Shown piece after piece: positions 51,032-58,918 of a DNA stretch of 64,000 bases (positions are counted from its first letter, which is position 1; each line of letters begins with the position of its first letter). Origin of the DNA: Mycobacterium celatum (lineage in GTDB: Bacteria; Actinomycetota; Actinomycetes; Mycobacteriales; Mycobacteriaceae); the NCBI RefSeq assembly GCF_002101595.1, contig NZ_LQOM01000048.1, forward strand, positions 80,988 through 144,987, given 5' to 3'. Below the pieces are notes generated by a model. That model had not been told where the DNA came from, did not search any database, and saw nothing but the letters and a program-made list of their open reading frames with translations. The position numbers and the translations under genes are program-made.

Positions 51032-51858
51032 TTAGCCTCCAATAGCTTGCGCAGGATCGTCTCGACTTCAGCTCGAAGCTTCGGCGAGTTGCGTTCGAAG
51101 AATGCTACGAGGTCATAGCCGATGACTTCGCGCAAGAAGTCGAACGTGCTCTTCAACGGGTCGTCTAGTCCTAAGACGCCGAGCAGCACCGCCCAGTTCC
51201 CGATCTTGTACCGCTCGTACACAACCTGGTTGATCTGGCTCGACATGATGACTAATCCCGGTAGGTAACCGTGGCCTAGTGCCTGGCTGGCATTTGCTAG
51301 GTCCGCGTTCTGGCGCTTCGAGTCCGCCGACTTATAGCCTTGCCGGACCTCGAACACAGCGCCCTTGAGGTCAACCGTGATGTTGAGCGCACGTTGCTGG
51401 GCGCGCATCCAATCGCGGAATCGCTGCTGCCGGTCGCGAGCCTCGATGTCAGCACTCTCGACGCGGCCATCCAGGCTGAGGATGCGTGCTTTTGCGGCCT
51501 TGCCGCCTGCGACGACTTCTTCGTCCTGCTCTGAAAGCACCTCATAGGACCAGGTGACTTGATCGGCCGTCAGGCCTAGCTCGTCGCGCAACACCTGTCG
51601 GAACAGTCGCTCACAGCCAATTCCGAGTTGGCGATACACCGACGTCATACCACCTGCGGCTTTGTGCGCCGCAAACATCAAGTCGGAATCGAATCCCATC
51701 CAGTGATAGAGGGGATCAGACCCGTAAAGCAGCTTGAACCCGTCAAGATCGACGGCGTCCGCGGCCCCCATCTTCGGGAGGTAGTCGGCACACTTCCACA
51801 GGGGAGTCAGGAGAAGCTCGCGGTACGTCTCGTCCCTTGCAGGTTCGTCGACAGCCAT
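51028..51858 (-). CDS. type II restriction endonuclease
   Basis: A 276-residue protein, first gene of the operon. The central part ITVDLKGAVFEVRQGYKSAD, followed by SKRQNADLANAS, looks like a PD-(D/E)xK nuclease core (Asp, Glu, Lys). The YKSADSKRQNAD pattern resembles, from memory, BsaWI/CCGG-type enzymes. Specificity cannot be read from sequence. Context with a methyltransferase sharing ATGA supports restriction function. Confidence 0.7.
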   Translation of the reverse strand: MAVDEPARDETYRELLLTPLWKCADYLPKMGAADAVDLDGFKLLYGSDPLYHWMGFDSDLMFAAHKAAGGMTSVYRQLGIGCERLFRQVLRDELGLTADQVTWSYEVLSEQDEEVVAGGKAAKARILSLDGRVESADIEARDRQQRFRDWMRAQQRALNITVDLKGAVFEVRQGYKSADSKRQNADLANASQALGHGYLPGLVIMSSQINQVVYERYKIGNWAVLLGVLGLDDPLKSTFDFLREVIGYDLVAFFERNSPKLRAEVETILRKLLEAK

Positions 51859-52002
51859 GCCTCAAATTATCGCGGCTTAGGCCGGAGCCTTCGGAGGCGC
51901 GGCTATGGTTTCGCCTCAGGCCCTGTGGCGAGGTCGCCGCCGTAGGGTCAGCCCGGTACCACATCGGGGTCGTCAGGCCGCACTGCAATACTCGTGCATG
52001 TT

Positions 52003-52030
52003 GTTCGCAGTGTGCGACAACGTTGCGAAC
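52003..52030. promoter_or_regulatory. nested inverted repeats before the small end gene
   Basis: GTTCGCA (52003-52009) and TGCGAAC (52024-52030) flank 14 bp. Nested inside is TCGCA-N3-TGCGA (52005-52017). They lie between the divergent endonuclease gene and the gene starting at 52058, about 28 bp before its ATG. Candidate operator for R-M control. Confidence 0.45.
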
Positions 52031-52057
52031 CCTACGGGACTTCCAGTGGAAGGTGCG

Positions 52058-52288
52058 ATGAGCGACAGCAAGGTGAAGTTCACGGTGACGGTGCATGACG
52101 TCGATCTCGCTACCTGGGCGAAGGTGGAGGACGTGTCCGAGGCGGAGGCCGCCGAAGAGTTCGCGATCGTCGCGTCCGAGCGCGTGGCTGACGCTTTGCA
52201 TGCTCAGTTCGACAACATCACCATCTCGACCACCCGCGAAGATGGTTCTCTTCTCTTCACGGAGCGACCTGGCGATTTTCCGGATTAG
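52058..52288 (+). CDS. small acidic protein at the right end of the element
   Basis: A 76-residue acidic protein (VKFTVTVHDVDLATWAKVEDVSEAEAAEEFAIVASERVADAL), beta then helix then beta. The GGAAGGTG site precedes the ATG. Divergent from the restriction operon with palindromes between. No HTH is visible, so it is not a classical C-protein. No function assigned. Confidence 0.65.
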   Translation: MSDSKVKFTVTVHDVDLATWAKVEDVSEAEAAEEFAIVASERVADALHAQFDNITISTTREDGSLLFTERPGDFPD

Positions 52289-52319
52289 CTCCCTGGACAG
52301 CGTGAAGGGTAGCTCAGAG

Positions 52320-52339
52320 TTGTGCACGTATTGTGCACG
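52320..52339. promoter_or_regulatory. right arm-type integrase binding sites
   Basis: Two tandem TTGTGCACG copies 11 bp apart, identical in spacing and sequence to those at 42861-42880, and 48 bp inside attR. Fits a P' arm for integrase or excisionase binding. Confidence 0.65.
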
Positions 52340-52386
52340 GGCCGTGGCATACGATCTAAAAAGCAGCTACTAGCTGCGTAAACGCT

Positions 52387-52407
52387 GTGCGCGGTACTGG
52401 GATTGAA
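52387..52407. other. attR core inside tRNA-Val
   Basis: The right copy of the 21-bp repeat also at 42721-42741. It spans the acceptor stem 3' strand and T-arm side of tRNA-Val(GAC), so integration leaves the tRNA intact. Confidence 0.88.
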
Positions 52408-52459
52408 CCAGCGACCTCTTCCGTGTCAGGGAAGCGCTCTCCCGCTGAGCTAACCGCGC
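52388..52459 (-). tRNA. tRNA-Val (anticodon GAC)
   Basis: Acceptor GCGCGGT pairs with ACCGCGC; discriminator A. The anticodon stem CTTCC/GGAAG encloses CTGACAC, anticodon GAC. T-arm GCTGG-TTCAATC-CCAGT. CCA is not encoded. It is the integration target of the 9.7-kb element. Confidence 0.95.
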
Positions 52460-52478
52460 CCGGGTCAAAAAGAAATGG

Positions 52479-52549
52479 AGGTGGAGACGGGAATCGAACC
52501 CGTGTGCACGGCTTTGCAGGCCGTTGCCTCACCACTCGGCCACTCCACC
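52479..52549 (-). tRNA. tRNA-Cys (anticodon GCA)
   Basis: Acceptor GGTGGAG/CTCCACC. Anticodon stem ACGGC/GCCGT with loop CTGCAAA, anticodon GCA. T-arm ACGGG-TTCGATT-CCCGT. Same orientation as the Val and Gly tRNAs, about 20 bp from tRNA-Val and 30 bp from tRNA-Gly, probably one transcript. Confidence 0.95.
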
Positions 52550-52578
52550 GCTGGGGTTGATGCCACTTGCACCTTCCG

Positions 52579-52651
52579 AGCGGATGACGGGATTCGAACC
52601 CGCGACCCTCACCTTGGCAAGGTGATGCGCTACCAACTGCGCTACATCCGC
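52579..52651 (-). tRNA. tRNA-Gly (anticodon GCC)
   Basis: Acceptor GCGGATG/CATCCGC. Anticodon stem TCACC/GGTGA with loop TTGCCAA, anticodon GCC. T-arm GCGGG-TTCGAAT-CCCGT. First of the three minus-strand tRNAs in transcription order. Confidence 0.95.
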
Positions 52652-52820
52652 GAGCCACGGACGAGATCGTCGCCCGTCGCGAAGCACGACGATAGTCCAC
52701 CCAAGCGGGCGGCACAAATTTCTCGGCAGAGCGCGGCGCGCCTTACCGCGCGCAGGAGCAGCGCGTTCTCCGGAAACCCCGCCACGTGCTAATCTTCGAC
52801 CTCGTTCGCCTTTCGGCACC

Positions 52821-52895
52821 GGTCCTGTAGCTCAGCGGGAGAGCGTCCGCCTCACACGCGGAAGGTCGCTGGTTCGATCCCAGTCGGGACCACCA
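52821..52895 (+). tRNA. tRNA-Val (anticodon CAC)
   Basis: Acceptor GGTCCTG/CGGGACC with one wobble pair. Anticodon stem TCCGC/GCGGA with loop CTCACAC, anticodon CAC. T-arm GCTGG-TTCGATC-CCAGT. The CCA end is encoded (52893-52895). Divergent from the other three tRNAs. Confidence 0.95.
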
Positions 52896-52913
52896 ACCGT
52901 CTCGAGTCGGCCG

Positions 52914-53303
52914 TCACCTACGTGGCGCCGCAAACGGTGGCTTCAGTTGTTCGAACATCGGGAAATGACGCACGTTGAGTGTTGCCAACTCGAGGCCCTG
53001 CACGTCGGCGGTTGCTGCGATGAGATAGTCGCCGAGTCCGATGGCGTTGTGGCTTCTGCGGTATCGGCGCATCAGATCGCCTGCGCGGCGCGCGATGATT
53101 TCGGTCGCGGGCTCCACGTGAAAAGACGCGAGCAGGCGCCACACGTCACGCCGCTCGGCACTTCTCATCCCTCCGATTAATTCGGCGATTGACACCACGC
53201 TGATTGCGAGAGTTCCATCCTTGCGGGTTTTGATCAGCCAGTCCCGGGCTCCCGCGACTCCCCGCAAATGGGCGATCAGTACGTCGGTGTCGACAAGGAT
53301 CAC
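52914..53303 (-). CDS. vapC: VapC-type PIN-domain toxin
   Basis: A 129-residue PIN RNase. Acidic site: VDTDVLIAHLRG (Asp), ISVVSIAELIGGMRSAE (Glu), AIGLGDYLIAATADVQGLELATLNVRHF (Asp and the TxNxxHF end). It should cleave specific RNA such as tRNA when freed from VapB. The GTG at 53303 overlaps the vapB stop (GTGA). Its 3' end lies close to the tRNA genes. Confidence 0.92.
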   Translation of the reverse strand: MILVDTDVLIAHLRGVAGARDWLIKTRKDGTLAISVVSIAELIGGMRSAERRDVWRLLASFHVEPATEIIARRAGDLMRRYRRSHNAIGLGDYLIAATADVQGLELATLNVRHFPMFEQLKPPFAAPRR

Positions 53304-53557
53304 GATGTGCTGCGCCACACCCGGTCGAGGTGCTCCTCTCGGCCGCTGGGGCCGCGTGCGGGCTCCTCGACGTCGCGAAGCGCTCCGAACGAATCGTTGA
53401 TTGCTGCGAGGTCCGACGCCAAGTCGTCGTCGGCGTTGTTGAGAGCCCGGTTCAGTAGTTGGCGGATGAGCTCGGCACGCGACACCCCTTGCTGTTCGGC
53501 AAGCTTGTCGAGGCTTGCCGTCTGCGCTTCATCGAGGTAGATGTTCGTGCGCTTCAT
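53300..53557 (-). CDS. vapB: VapB-type ribbon-helix-helix antitoxin
   Basis: 85 residues. The RHH domain is MKRTNIYLDEAQTASLDKLAEQQGVSRAELIRQLLNRAL; the C-terminal 45 residues would cover the toxin. Translationally coupled to vapC. Autoregulation through the RHH domain is expected for the family. Confidence 0.9.
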   Translation of the reverse strand: MKRTNIYLDEAQTASLDKLAEQQGVSRAELIRQLLNRALNNADDDLASDLAAINDSFGALRDVEEPARGPSGREEHLDRVWRSTS

Positions 53558-53599
53558 ACATCACAACATACACCGCATTGATAGCGCCAATGGCGCTCG

Positions 53600-55324
53600 T
53601 CAGAACTTGAACGACGGAATGCTGAAGTGCGGCATCGAGGGCATCTGCGGCAGAGCCGGCGACGGCATGGCCGGAGCCTGTGGCGCTGCGGGTGCCGGCA
53701 TCTGGGGTAGCTGCGGAATCGACAGGTGCAACGGAGGCTTGGGTGCTGGCATGTTCACCGGCGGCTGGGGCTCAGGCATCTGAATGGGCGTCGGCAGGTG
53801 TATCGGCGGCGTCGGATCCTGAACCGGTGGCGTAGGAGCGTGTATTGGTGAGCTCGGCAGCTTCCACGGGGGCGTCGGGTCCTGCACAGGCGGCGTCGGC
53901 AAGTGCACAGGCGGGGTTGGATCCTGTACCGGTGGCGTCGGCAGATGTATTGGTGGCGTTGGCTGCTGCACCGGGGGCGTCGGCACGTGCACCGGTGGCG
54001 ATGGCTGGCGAACCGGGGGAGTCGGTACGTGTACCGGTGGCGTCGGGTGCTGCGCAGGCGGCTGGGGAACCGGCAGGTTGATCGGAAGCTGGGGAAGCGG
54101 TGCCTGGACCGGCGCGGGAACCGGGATCCGGATCGGCACGGGTACCGGGACAGGTGCGGGCGCCGGCGCTGCAGGAGGCGGAACCGGCGCAGGCGCAGCA
54201 AGCACAGGTGGCGCGGGCACCGCGAGCGGCTCCGGCGGCGCGACGGCATGGACCTGCGCGGGCTGCGGCGCCGGCGCAGCCATGTGGGCCGCTGGCGGCT
54301 GCGGCTCCGACACCGAAGCTGCCGGCGGCGGCGCGGGCGCCGACTCAGTCGGCTCGATCAGCCTTTGTACCGGGGCAGGCAGCAATGCGACGGTCGGGCG
54401 AATCCCCAGCGCCAGCGCGATTTCCAACGCCAGCGCCGCGGTAACGAAGACGACGGCCAACATGCTGCCGACCAACAACAACGGCCTGCGCCGCTGACGG
54501 GCCTGGTCGACCGGAAGAACAGTGGTGTCGGCATCTGCGTCGTCATCGGCGACGGCGCTGTACGCGACATCGTCCGACCCGCCGTCTGAGAGCGTCTCGA
54601 AATAGTAGGGGTCCACGACACCAGTGCCGGGATCCTGCGCGTACGCCAGCGCCGCCGTCGACGACGCGAACAACGGCGCATTCGCCGACGCCAGCGCCGC
54701 ACCGCGAGCCAACGCCGACGCAGGGTCCTCCGGCGCACTCACCGGCAGCCAGGTCGTCGCCTCCAGCGCGGGCTTGATCGGTGCGACATCGATGCCGCAG
54801 CCCACCAGGAACAGACCCTCGGGGCGGGTCTCCAGGCCATCCAGGTCGGCGGCCATCGCCGCCAGCTCTCCCGCCACGTCGTCGCTGCGCAGCGGGCGGC
54901 GACGCACGTCGGTGACCGAGCCGTCGGAGGCGTCGACGACGGCCAGCGTTGCAGTCTCGGGCTCGACGAACAACATCGCCGTGTGCTCGTAACCCATTGC
55001 CTGGCCAACGGTTTGGGTCAGCGCCGCCGCGGCCAAAAACGCCGACACCAGCATAACGTTCTCTATCTTGCGGGCCGCCAGCGCGTCACGCAGCGCGGCG
55101 GCATCAACCGGGTCGGTCCACGTCACCCCGGTCGACCTCAACTGGTAGCCGCCTTCGGTGGCGCCTTCGCGCGTGCCGAGGATCGCCGCGATCACCTGAT
55201 CCGGAGCGCTGTGGGCGGTGTCGATGTTGTCTTCTTCGACCGTGACGCCGTCGGCGTCTTCGCCCTCGACCAGCACCATGCGAATCGTCTTGGGAGCCAT
55301 CGATACCCCGAGTACGATGTCCAT
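53600..55324 (-). CDS. DUF7159-type protein with proline-rich repeat tail
   Basis: A 574-residue protein like the mycobacterial proline-threonine-rich Rv0312/Rv2264c (from memory). Residues 1-270 form an actin/hexokinase-like ATPase-type fold (MDIVLGVSMAPKTIRMVLVEGEDADGVTVEED to GLFLVGCGIDVAPI). One membrane helix follows at about 305-330. The rest is external, Pro-rich, with about six repeats around PTPPVQDPTPP and PTPPVHVPTPP. ATG at 55324 with GGAGGAG. May span the wall; function unknown. Confidence 0.82.
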   Translation of the reverse strand: MDIVLGVSMAPKTIRMVLVEGEDADGVTVEEDNIDTAHSAPDQVIAAILGTREGATEGGYQLRSTGVTWTDPVDAAALRDALAARKIENVMLVSAFLAAAALTQTVGQAMGYEHTAMLFVEPETATLAVVDASDGSVTDVRRRPLRSDDVAGELAAMAADLDGLETRPEGLFLVGCGIDVAPIKPALEATTWLPVSAPEDPASALARGAALASANAPLFASSTAALAYAQDPGTGVVDPYYFETLSDGGSDDVAYSAVADDDADADTTVLPVDQARQRRRPLLLVGSMLAVVFVTAALALEIALALGIRPTVALLPAPVQRLIEPTESAPAPPPAASVSEPQPPAAHMAAPAPQPAQVHAVAPPEPLAVPAPPVLAAPAPVPPPAAPAPAPVPVPVPIRIPVPAPVQAPLPQLPINLPVPQPPAQHPTPPVHVPTPPVRQPSPPVHVPTPPVQQPTPPIHLPTPPVQDPTPPVHLPTPPVQDPTPPWKLPSSPIHAPTPPVQDPTPPIHLPTPIQMPEPQPPVNMPAPKPPLHLSIPQLPQMPAPAAPQAPAMPSPALPQMPSMPHFSIPSFKF

Positions 55325-55457
55325 TTCTCCTCCAACGTCTTGTGCTACCAAAGCCGGTCTGTGCGGAGGAGTGCACCGCGCGGGCCGCTACTCACATAGT
55401 TTGTCGGTCTAACAGTATTCGACGTTACAACGCCAAAATTAGCGCCAGCTGTGAATT

Positions 55458-56570
55458 TCAGGCCACCCGGAACTGTTCCAGATCAGCCTGTTTGACGGTC
55501 AGCCCGTGGCCGGGCGCGCTCCGATCCGGCCGTAGCAAGCCGCCCGGCTCGGGATCGATCGTGCCGTCGAACGCCAGCCCTTCGATCCGCACGTGATCGT
55601 GGAAGTACTCGAGGTGGCGCAGATGCCAGATGGCCGTGCCGACCTGGCCACTGATCTGCGGCGCGCAATGCAGCGACAAGTCCATACCGCGCGCGTCGCA
55701 CAGCGCGGAAACCTTGAGCACACCGGTGATCCCCAGCGCGCGGGTGACATCGGCCTGCAAGCAGTCCACCGCGCCGGCGGCCAGCATTTGATGGAAATAC
55801 GGTAAGTGATAACCGTATTCACCCGCCGCGATGTCCATTCCGGGCGGGCCCTGCTCGCACAACTGGTGTAGGCCGTCGAGATCGTCGGAGCTCACCGGCT
55901 CTTCGAACCACCGCACGTCGTACTCGGCAAAGCGCCGCGCCCACAGAAGCGCCTGTTTGCGGTTATAGGCGCCGTTGGCGTCGACAAAGAGCTCGACGTC
56001 GTCGCCAATGGCCGAGCGGGCGGCCTGAACCCGGCCGATGTCGGCGTCCGGGTTGCTGCCCACCTTCATCTTGACCCGCGGAATGCCGGCCCCGACCCAG
56101 CCGCACAGCTGTGCGCGCAACATGTCGTTGTCGTACGAGGTGAACCCGCCGCTGCCGTAGACCGGTGTCGCGTCATGCACCGCGCCGAGCGCCACCACTA
56201 GCGGCTCGTCCAAAAGGCGTGCCCGCAAGTCCCACAACGCGATGTCGACCGCCGAGATCGCGCAGGCCACCACGCCGGGCTTGCCCAGGTTGCGCACCGC
56301 GTGCTGCATGTCGGCCCACCGGGCCGGCGGCTGCAACGCGTCACCCTCTTTGATGACGTCGGACAGCTTGGAAGCCACGACGGTCGCGACTGCGGTGCCG
56401 CCATAGGTGTAGCCGGTCCCTACCTGGCCGCCGGCACGCACACTCACCAGCACGAAGGTGGTCGAATCCCACGCCAGCGTCCCGTCGGCTTCCGGCGCAT
56501 CGGTGGGAATGGAGTAGGCCGAGACGTCGACGGATTCGACGGCTATCGCGGAGGCGGCACGCACAGTCAT
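55458..56570 (-). CDS. mandelate racemase/muconate-lactonizing-like enzyme (enolase superfamily)
   Basis: 370 residues. The N-terminal capping domain is followed by a barrel with KMKVGS (KxK base near residue 165), metal ligands in LFVDANGAYN (Asp), RWFEEPVSSDD (Glu) and IAAGEYGYHL (Glu), and a His in LHCAPQIS. Fits a sugar-acid dehydratase or epimerase. Divergent from the GH15 gene; both may act on carbohydrates. The substrate is not assigned. Confidence 0.88.
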   Translation of the reverse strand: MTVRAASAIAVESVDVSAYSIPTDAPEADGTLAWDSTTFVLVSVRAGGQVGTGYTYGGTAVATVVASKLSDVIKEGDALQPPARWADMQHAVRNLGKPGVVACAISAVDIALWDLRARLLDEPLVVALGAVHDATPVYGSGGFTSYDNDMLRAQLCGWVGAGIPRVKMKVGSNPDADIGRVQAARSAIGDDVELFVDANGAYNRKQALLWARRFAEYDVRWFEEPVSSDDLDGLHQLCEQGPPGMDIAAGEYGYHLPYFHQMLAAGAVDCLQADVTRALGITGVLKVSALCDARGMDLSLHCAPQISGQVGTAIWHLRHLEYFHDHVRIEGLAFDGTIDPEPGGLLRPDRSAPGHGLTVKQADLEQFRVA

Positions 56571-56614
56571 GCCGGGTGACTACCCGCAACGCAAACCGGG
56601 TATGCCCGACACCG

Positions 56615-58384
56615 ATGGACGTCACCCCGCACGTGTTGCGCGAGTACGCATTGCTTGCCGACGGCGAGCGCGGCATCGTCGTTGGACCGCGCGGCGACTG
56701 CTGCTGGATGTGCTTGCCGCGCTGGGACAGTCCCGCGGTGTTCGCGTCGCTGCTGGGCGGGGGCGGCGGGTACGCGGTCGCGCCGGATCACCCGCGGTAC
56801 GTCTGGGGCGGGTACTACGAGAAGGGGTCGCTGATTTGGCGGTCGCGATGGGTGACCACCGACGGGATCGTCGAATGCCGGGAGGCGCTGGCCTTCCCGG
56901 GCGACCCGCACACCGCGGTGGTGCTGCGGCGCATCCGGGCGCTCGACAAGCCGATGCGGATGCGGATCGCGCTCGACATCCGCGCGGAGTTCGGCGCCGA
57001 GCGAATGGGTGACCTCGCCCTGCACGACCGGGTCTGGACCGGGCGCTCCGGCCCCCACCGATTCCGGTGGGCCGGGGCGGCCGACGCACAGCGCGGCGAC
57101 GACGGGTCGCTGCACGCGATCGTGCACGTCGTTCCCGGACACGACCACGATCTGGTGCTGGAGCTATCCGATCGCGAATTGCCCGCGGACGCGGTGCGCC
57201 CCAACGACGCCTGGCGCAACACCGAAAGCGCTTGGGCGCAGGCGGTTCCGGAGGTTTCCGGCAGCCTGGCCGACGACGACGCAACAACCGCCTATGCGGT
57301 GCTGCAAGGACTGACCAGCAGCGGCGGCGGGATGGTGGCCGCGGCGACGATGTCGCTGCCGGAGCGGGCCGAACAAGGCCGCAACTACGACTACCGCTAC
57401 TGCTGGATCCGCGACCAATGCTATGCCGGACAGGCGGTCGCCGCGGCCGGCGCCCGCCCGTTGCTCGACGACGCGGTGCGCTTCGTCAGCGAGCGTGTCC
57501 TGGCCGACGGGCCCGGCTTGAAGCCGGCCTACTGCGTCACCGGTGATGCGCCGCCCGATGAACAGGACCTTGACCTGCCGGGCTATCCCGGCGGCGCGGT
57601 CAAGACCGGCAACTGGGTGACCGACCAGTTCCAGCTCGACGCGTTCGGCGAGGCGTTGCTGCTATTTGCGGCGGCAGCCCGCCTGGACCGCCTCGACGGC
57701 CAGCACTGGCGGGCGGCGGAGACACTTGTCGACGCGATCGAGAAGCGGTGGCGCGAGCCCGACGCGGGGATTTGGGAAGTCGACGACCGGCGCTGGGCGC
57801 ACTCCCGGCTGATCTGCGCAGCCGGACTGCGGGGCATCGGGGAGGTGGCGCCCACCCGGCAGGGCGCCCAATGGCAGCGGCTGGCCGACCAGTTGATCAC
57901 CGACACCGACTCCGATTGCCTGCACCCGAATGGCAGATGGCAACGCGCACCGGATGATTCGCGCATCGACGCCGCGCTTCTGACGCCGTCGATCCGCGGC
58001 GCACTGCCGGCCAACGATCCGCGCAGCATCGCCACGGTCGAGGCGGTACGCACCGAACTGGGCCGGCACGGCTTCGTGTACCGGTTCCGCCCCGACGAAC
58101 GCCCACTCGGCGAAGCCGAGGGCGCCTTCTTGCTGTGCGGATTTTTGATGGCGCTGGCCGACCATCAGCAGGGCAACGAACTGGCCGCTGTCCGGTGGTT
58201 CGAGCGCAACCGCACCGCCTGCGGCCCGCCCGGGCTCTTCACCGAGGAATTCGACGTGTCGCAGCGGCAGTTGCGGGGCAACCTACCGCAGGCATTCGTG
58301 CACGCGCTGCTGTTCGAGACCGCGCATCGGCTCGCTGATTCCTGCCGACCGCACGTCGGAACCGGCACCGGAATATCCCGATAG
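56615..58384 (+). CDS. glycoside hydrolase family 15 (glucoamylase/trehalase-like)
   Basis: A 589-residue enzyme. N-terminal beta-sandwich (LADGERGIVVGPRGDCCWMCLPRWDSPAVFASLLGG), then an (alpha/alpha)6 barrel with NYDYRYCWIRDQCYAG (conserved substrate loop), the general-acid region EPDAGIWEVDDRRWAHSRL, and the base region LGEAEGAFLLCGFLMAL. Mycobacterial GH15 enzymes include a trehalase. No signal peptide. ATG at 56615; upstream GTG at 56576 is possible. Confidence 0.88.
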   Translation: MDVTPHVLREYALLADGERGIVVGPRGDCCWMCLPRWDSPAVFASLLGGGGGYAVAPDHPRYVWGGYYEKGSLIWRSRWVTTDGIVECREALAFPGDPHTAVVLRRIRALDKPMRMRIALDIRAEFGAERMGDLALHDRVWTGRSGPHRFRWAGAADAQRGDDGSLHAIVHVVPGHDHDLVLELSDRELPADAVRPNDAWRNTESAWAQAVPEVSGSLADDDATTAYAVLQGLTSSGGGMVAAATMSLPERAEQGRNYDYRYCWIRDQCYAGQAVAAAGARPLLDDAVRFVSERVLADGPGLKPAYCVTGDAPPDEQDLDLPGYPGGAVKTGNWVTDQFQLDAFGEALLLFAAAARLDRLDGQHWRAAETLVDAIEKRWREPDAGIWEVDDRRWAHSRLICAAGLRGIGEVAPTRQGAQWQRLADQLITDTDSDCLHPNGRWQRAPDDSRIDAALLTPSIRGALPANDPRSIATVEAVRTELGRHGFVYRFRPDERPLGEAEGAFLLCGFLMALADHQQGNELAAVRWFERNRTACGPPGLFTEEFDVSQRQLRGNLPQAFVHALLFETAHRLADSCRPHVGTGTGISR

Positions 58385-58432
58385 ACCGGCGGCGATGGTT
58401 TGCCCCGAGGCTCGCCGGGGTACGTAGCCGCC

Positions 58433-58918
58433 GTGGGTCTTGTTGTGCGCCTGTGGGAACGCAGCCGGCTGTATCAGATCCTGCGACTGGGCGGCTGGGT
58501 GGCCTTCGACCTGCCGCGGACGGTGACCGCGCTGGGCGGCCTGTTGCTGCTGGGCATCGTCGTGACGCACGTGTATGTCTTGAGTCGAGCGACGGGGGTG
58601 CCGGTCTACTTCGTCGTCTATGTCGTCCTGCTGATCGCGGGCTGCGTGCTGGCCGCCGGCGCCATGTGGGTTGGCGTGAATCCTCGTGTACCGCAGCTGG
58701 GTTGGCTGCTTGGGGACCTGGTTGCCGTGGTCTTCCTCGGCCTGTATCTGGCCAGCCGGACCGTCAGCGTGCCGGGCCTGGTGGCCTTGACCGGCCGTTG
58801 GGACGTCGCGCCGGGCACCTGGGCGGGCGCGTGCGCGCTGGGCTTCGTCGTGGTGCACATGTCGGTGCTGCTGGGCATCAATGTGGCCTATCCCCAACGA
58901 CAGAACTGGTGCGACTGA
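58433..58918 (+). CDS. four-helix membrane protein upstream of the molybdoenzyme
   Basis: 161 residues, with four hydrophobic helices (TALGGLLLLGIVVTHVYVLS; VYFVVYVVLLIAGCVLAAG; LLGDLVAVVFLGLYLAS; WAGACALGFVVVHMSVLL). His residues near helices (VTHVY, VVVHMS) could bind heme, but this is uncertain. Its stop overlaps the next ATG (TGATG). Likely works with the b561-molybdenum fusion. Confidence 0.75.
   Translation: MGLVVRLWERSRLYQILRLGGWVAFDLPRTVTALGGLLLLGIVVTHVYVLSRATGVPVYFVVYVVLLIAGCVLAAGAMWVGVNPRVPQLGWLLGDLVAVVFLGLYLASRTVSVPGLVALTGRWDVAPGTWAGACALGFVVVHMSVLLGINVAYPQRQNWCD

Larger units (their letters stand above)
42721..52407. mobile_element. 9.7-kb integrative element, phage-satellite (PICI-like)
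   Basis: Bounded by 21-bp direct repeats. The right copy is the end of tRNA-Val(GAC). It encodes, left to right, tyrosine integrase, excisionase-like protein, primase-helicase, small unknowns, a P27-type terminase small subunit, another small protein, an EVE-domain protein, and on the other strand an R-M operon, then a small divergent gene at the right end. No large terminase, portal, capsid, tail or lysis gene was recognised, so it cannot form its own phage. Content fits a satellite that uses a helper phage for packaging. M. tuberculosis phiRv2 sits near an equivalent tRNA site (from memory). Confidence 0.8.

Noticed and set aside
49069..51858. Calling the cargo a type IV or McrBC-like system
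   Set aside because: No AAA GTPase or McrC nuclease is present; a cognate methyltransferase indicates type II.
53875..53990. Regular spaced repeats that could suggest a CRISPR array
   Set aside because: They are in frame with the Pro-Thr repeat of the DUF7159-type protein, with no unique spacers.
53755..54589. Long open frames opposite the proline-rich gene, rich in Gly/Arg or Gly/Ala
   Set aside because: They mirror the repetitive proline codons of the true gene; no start signals or family features.
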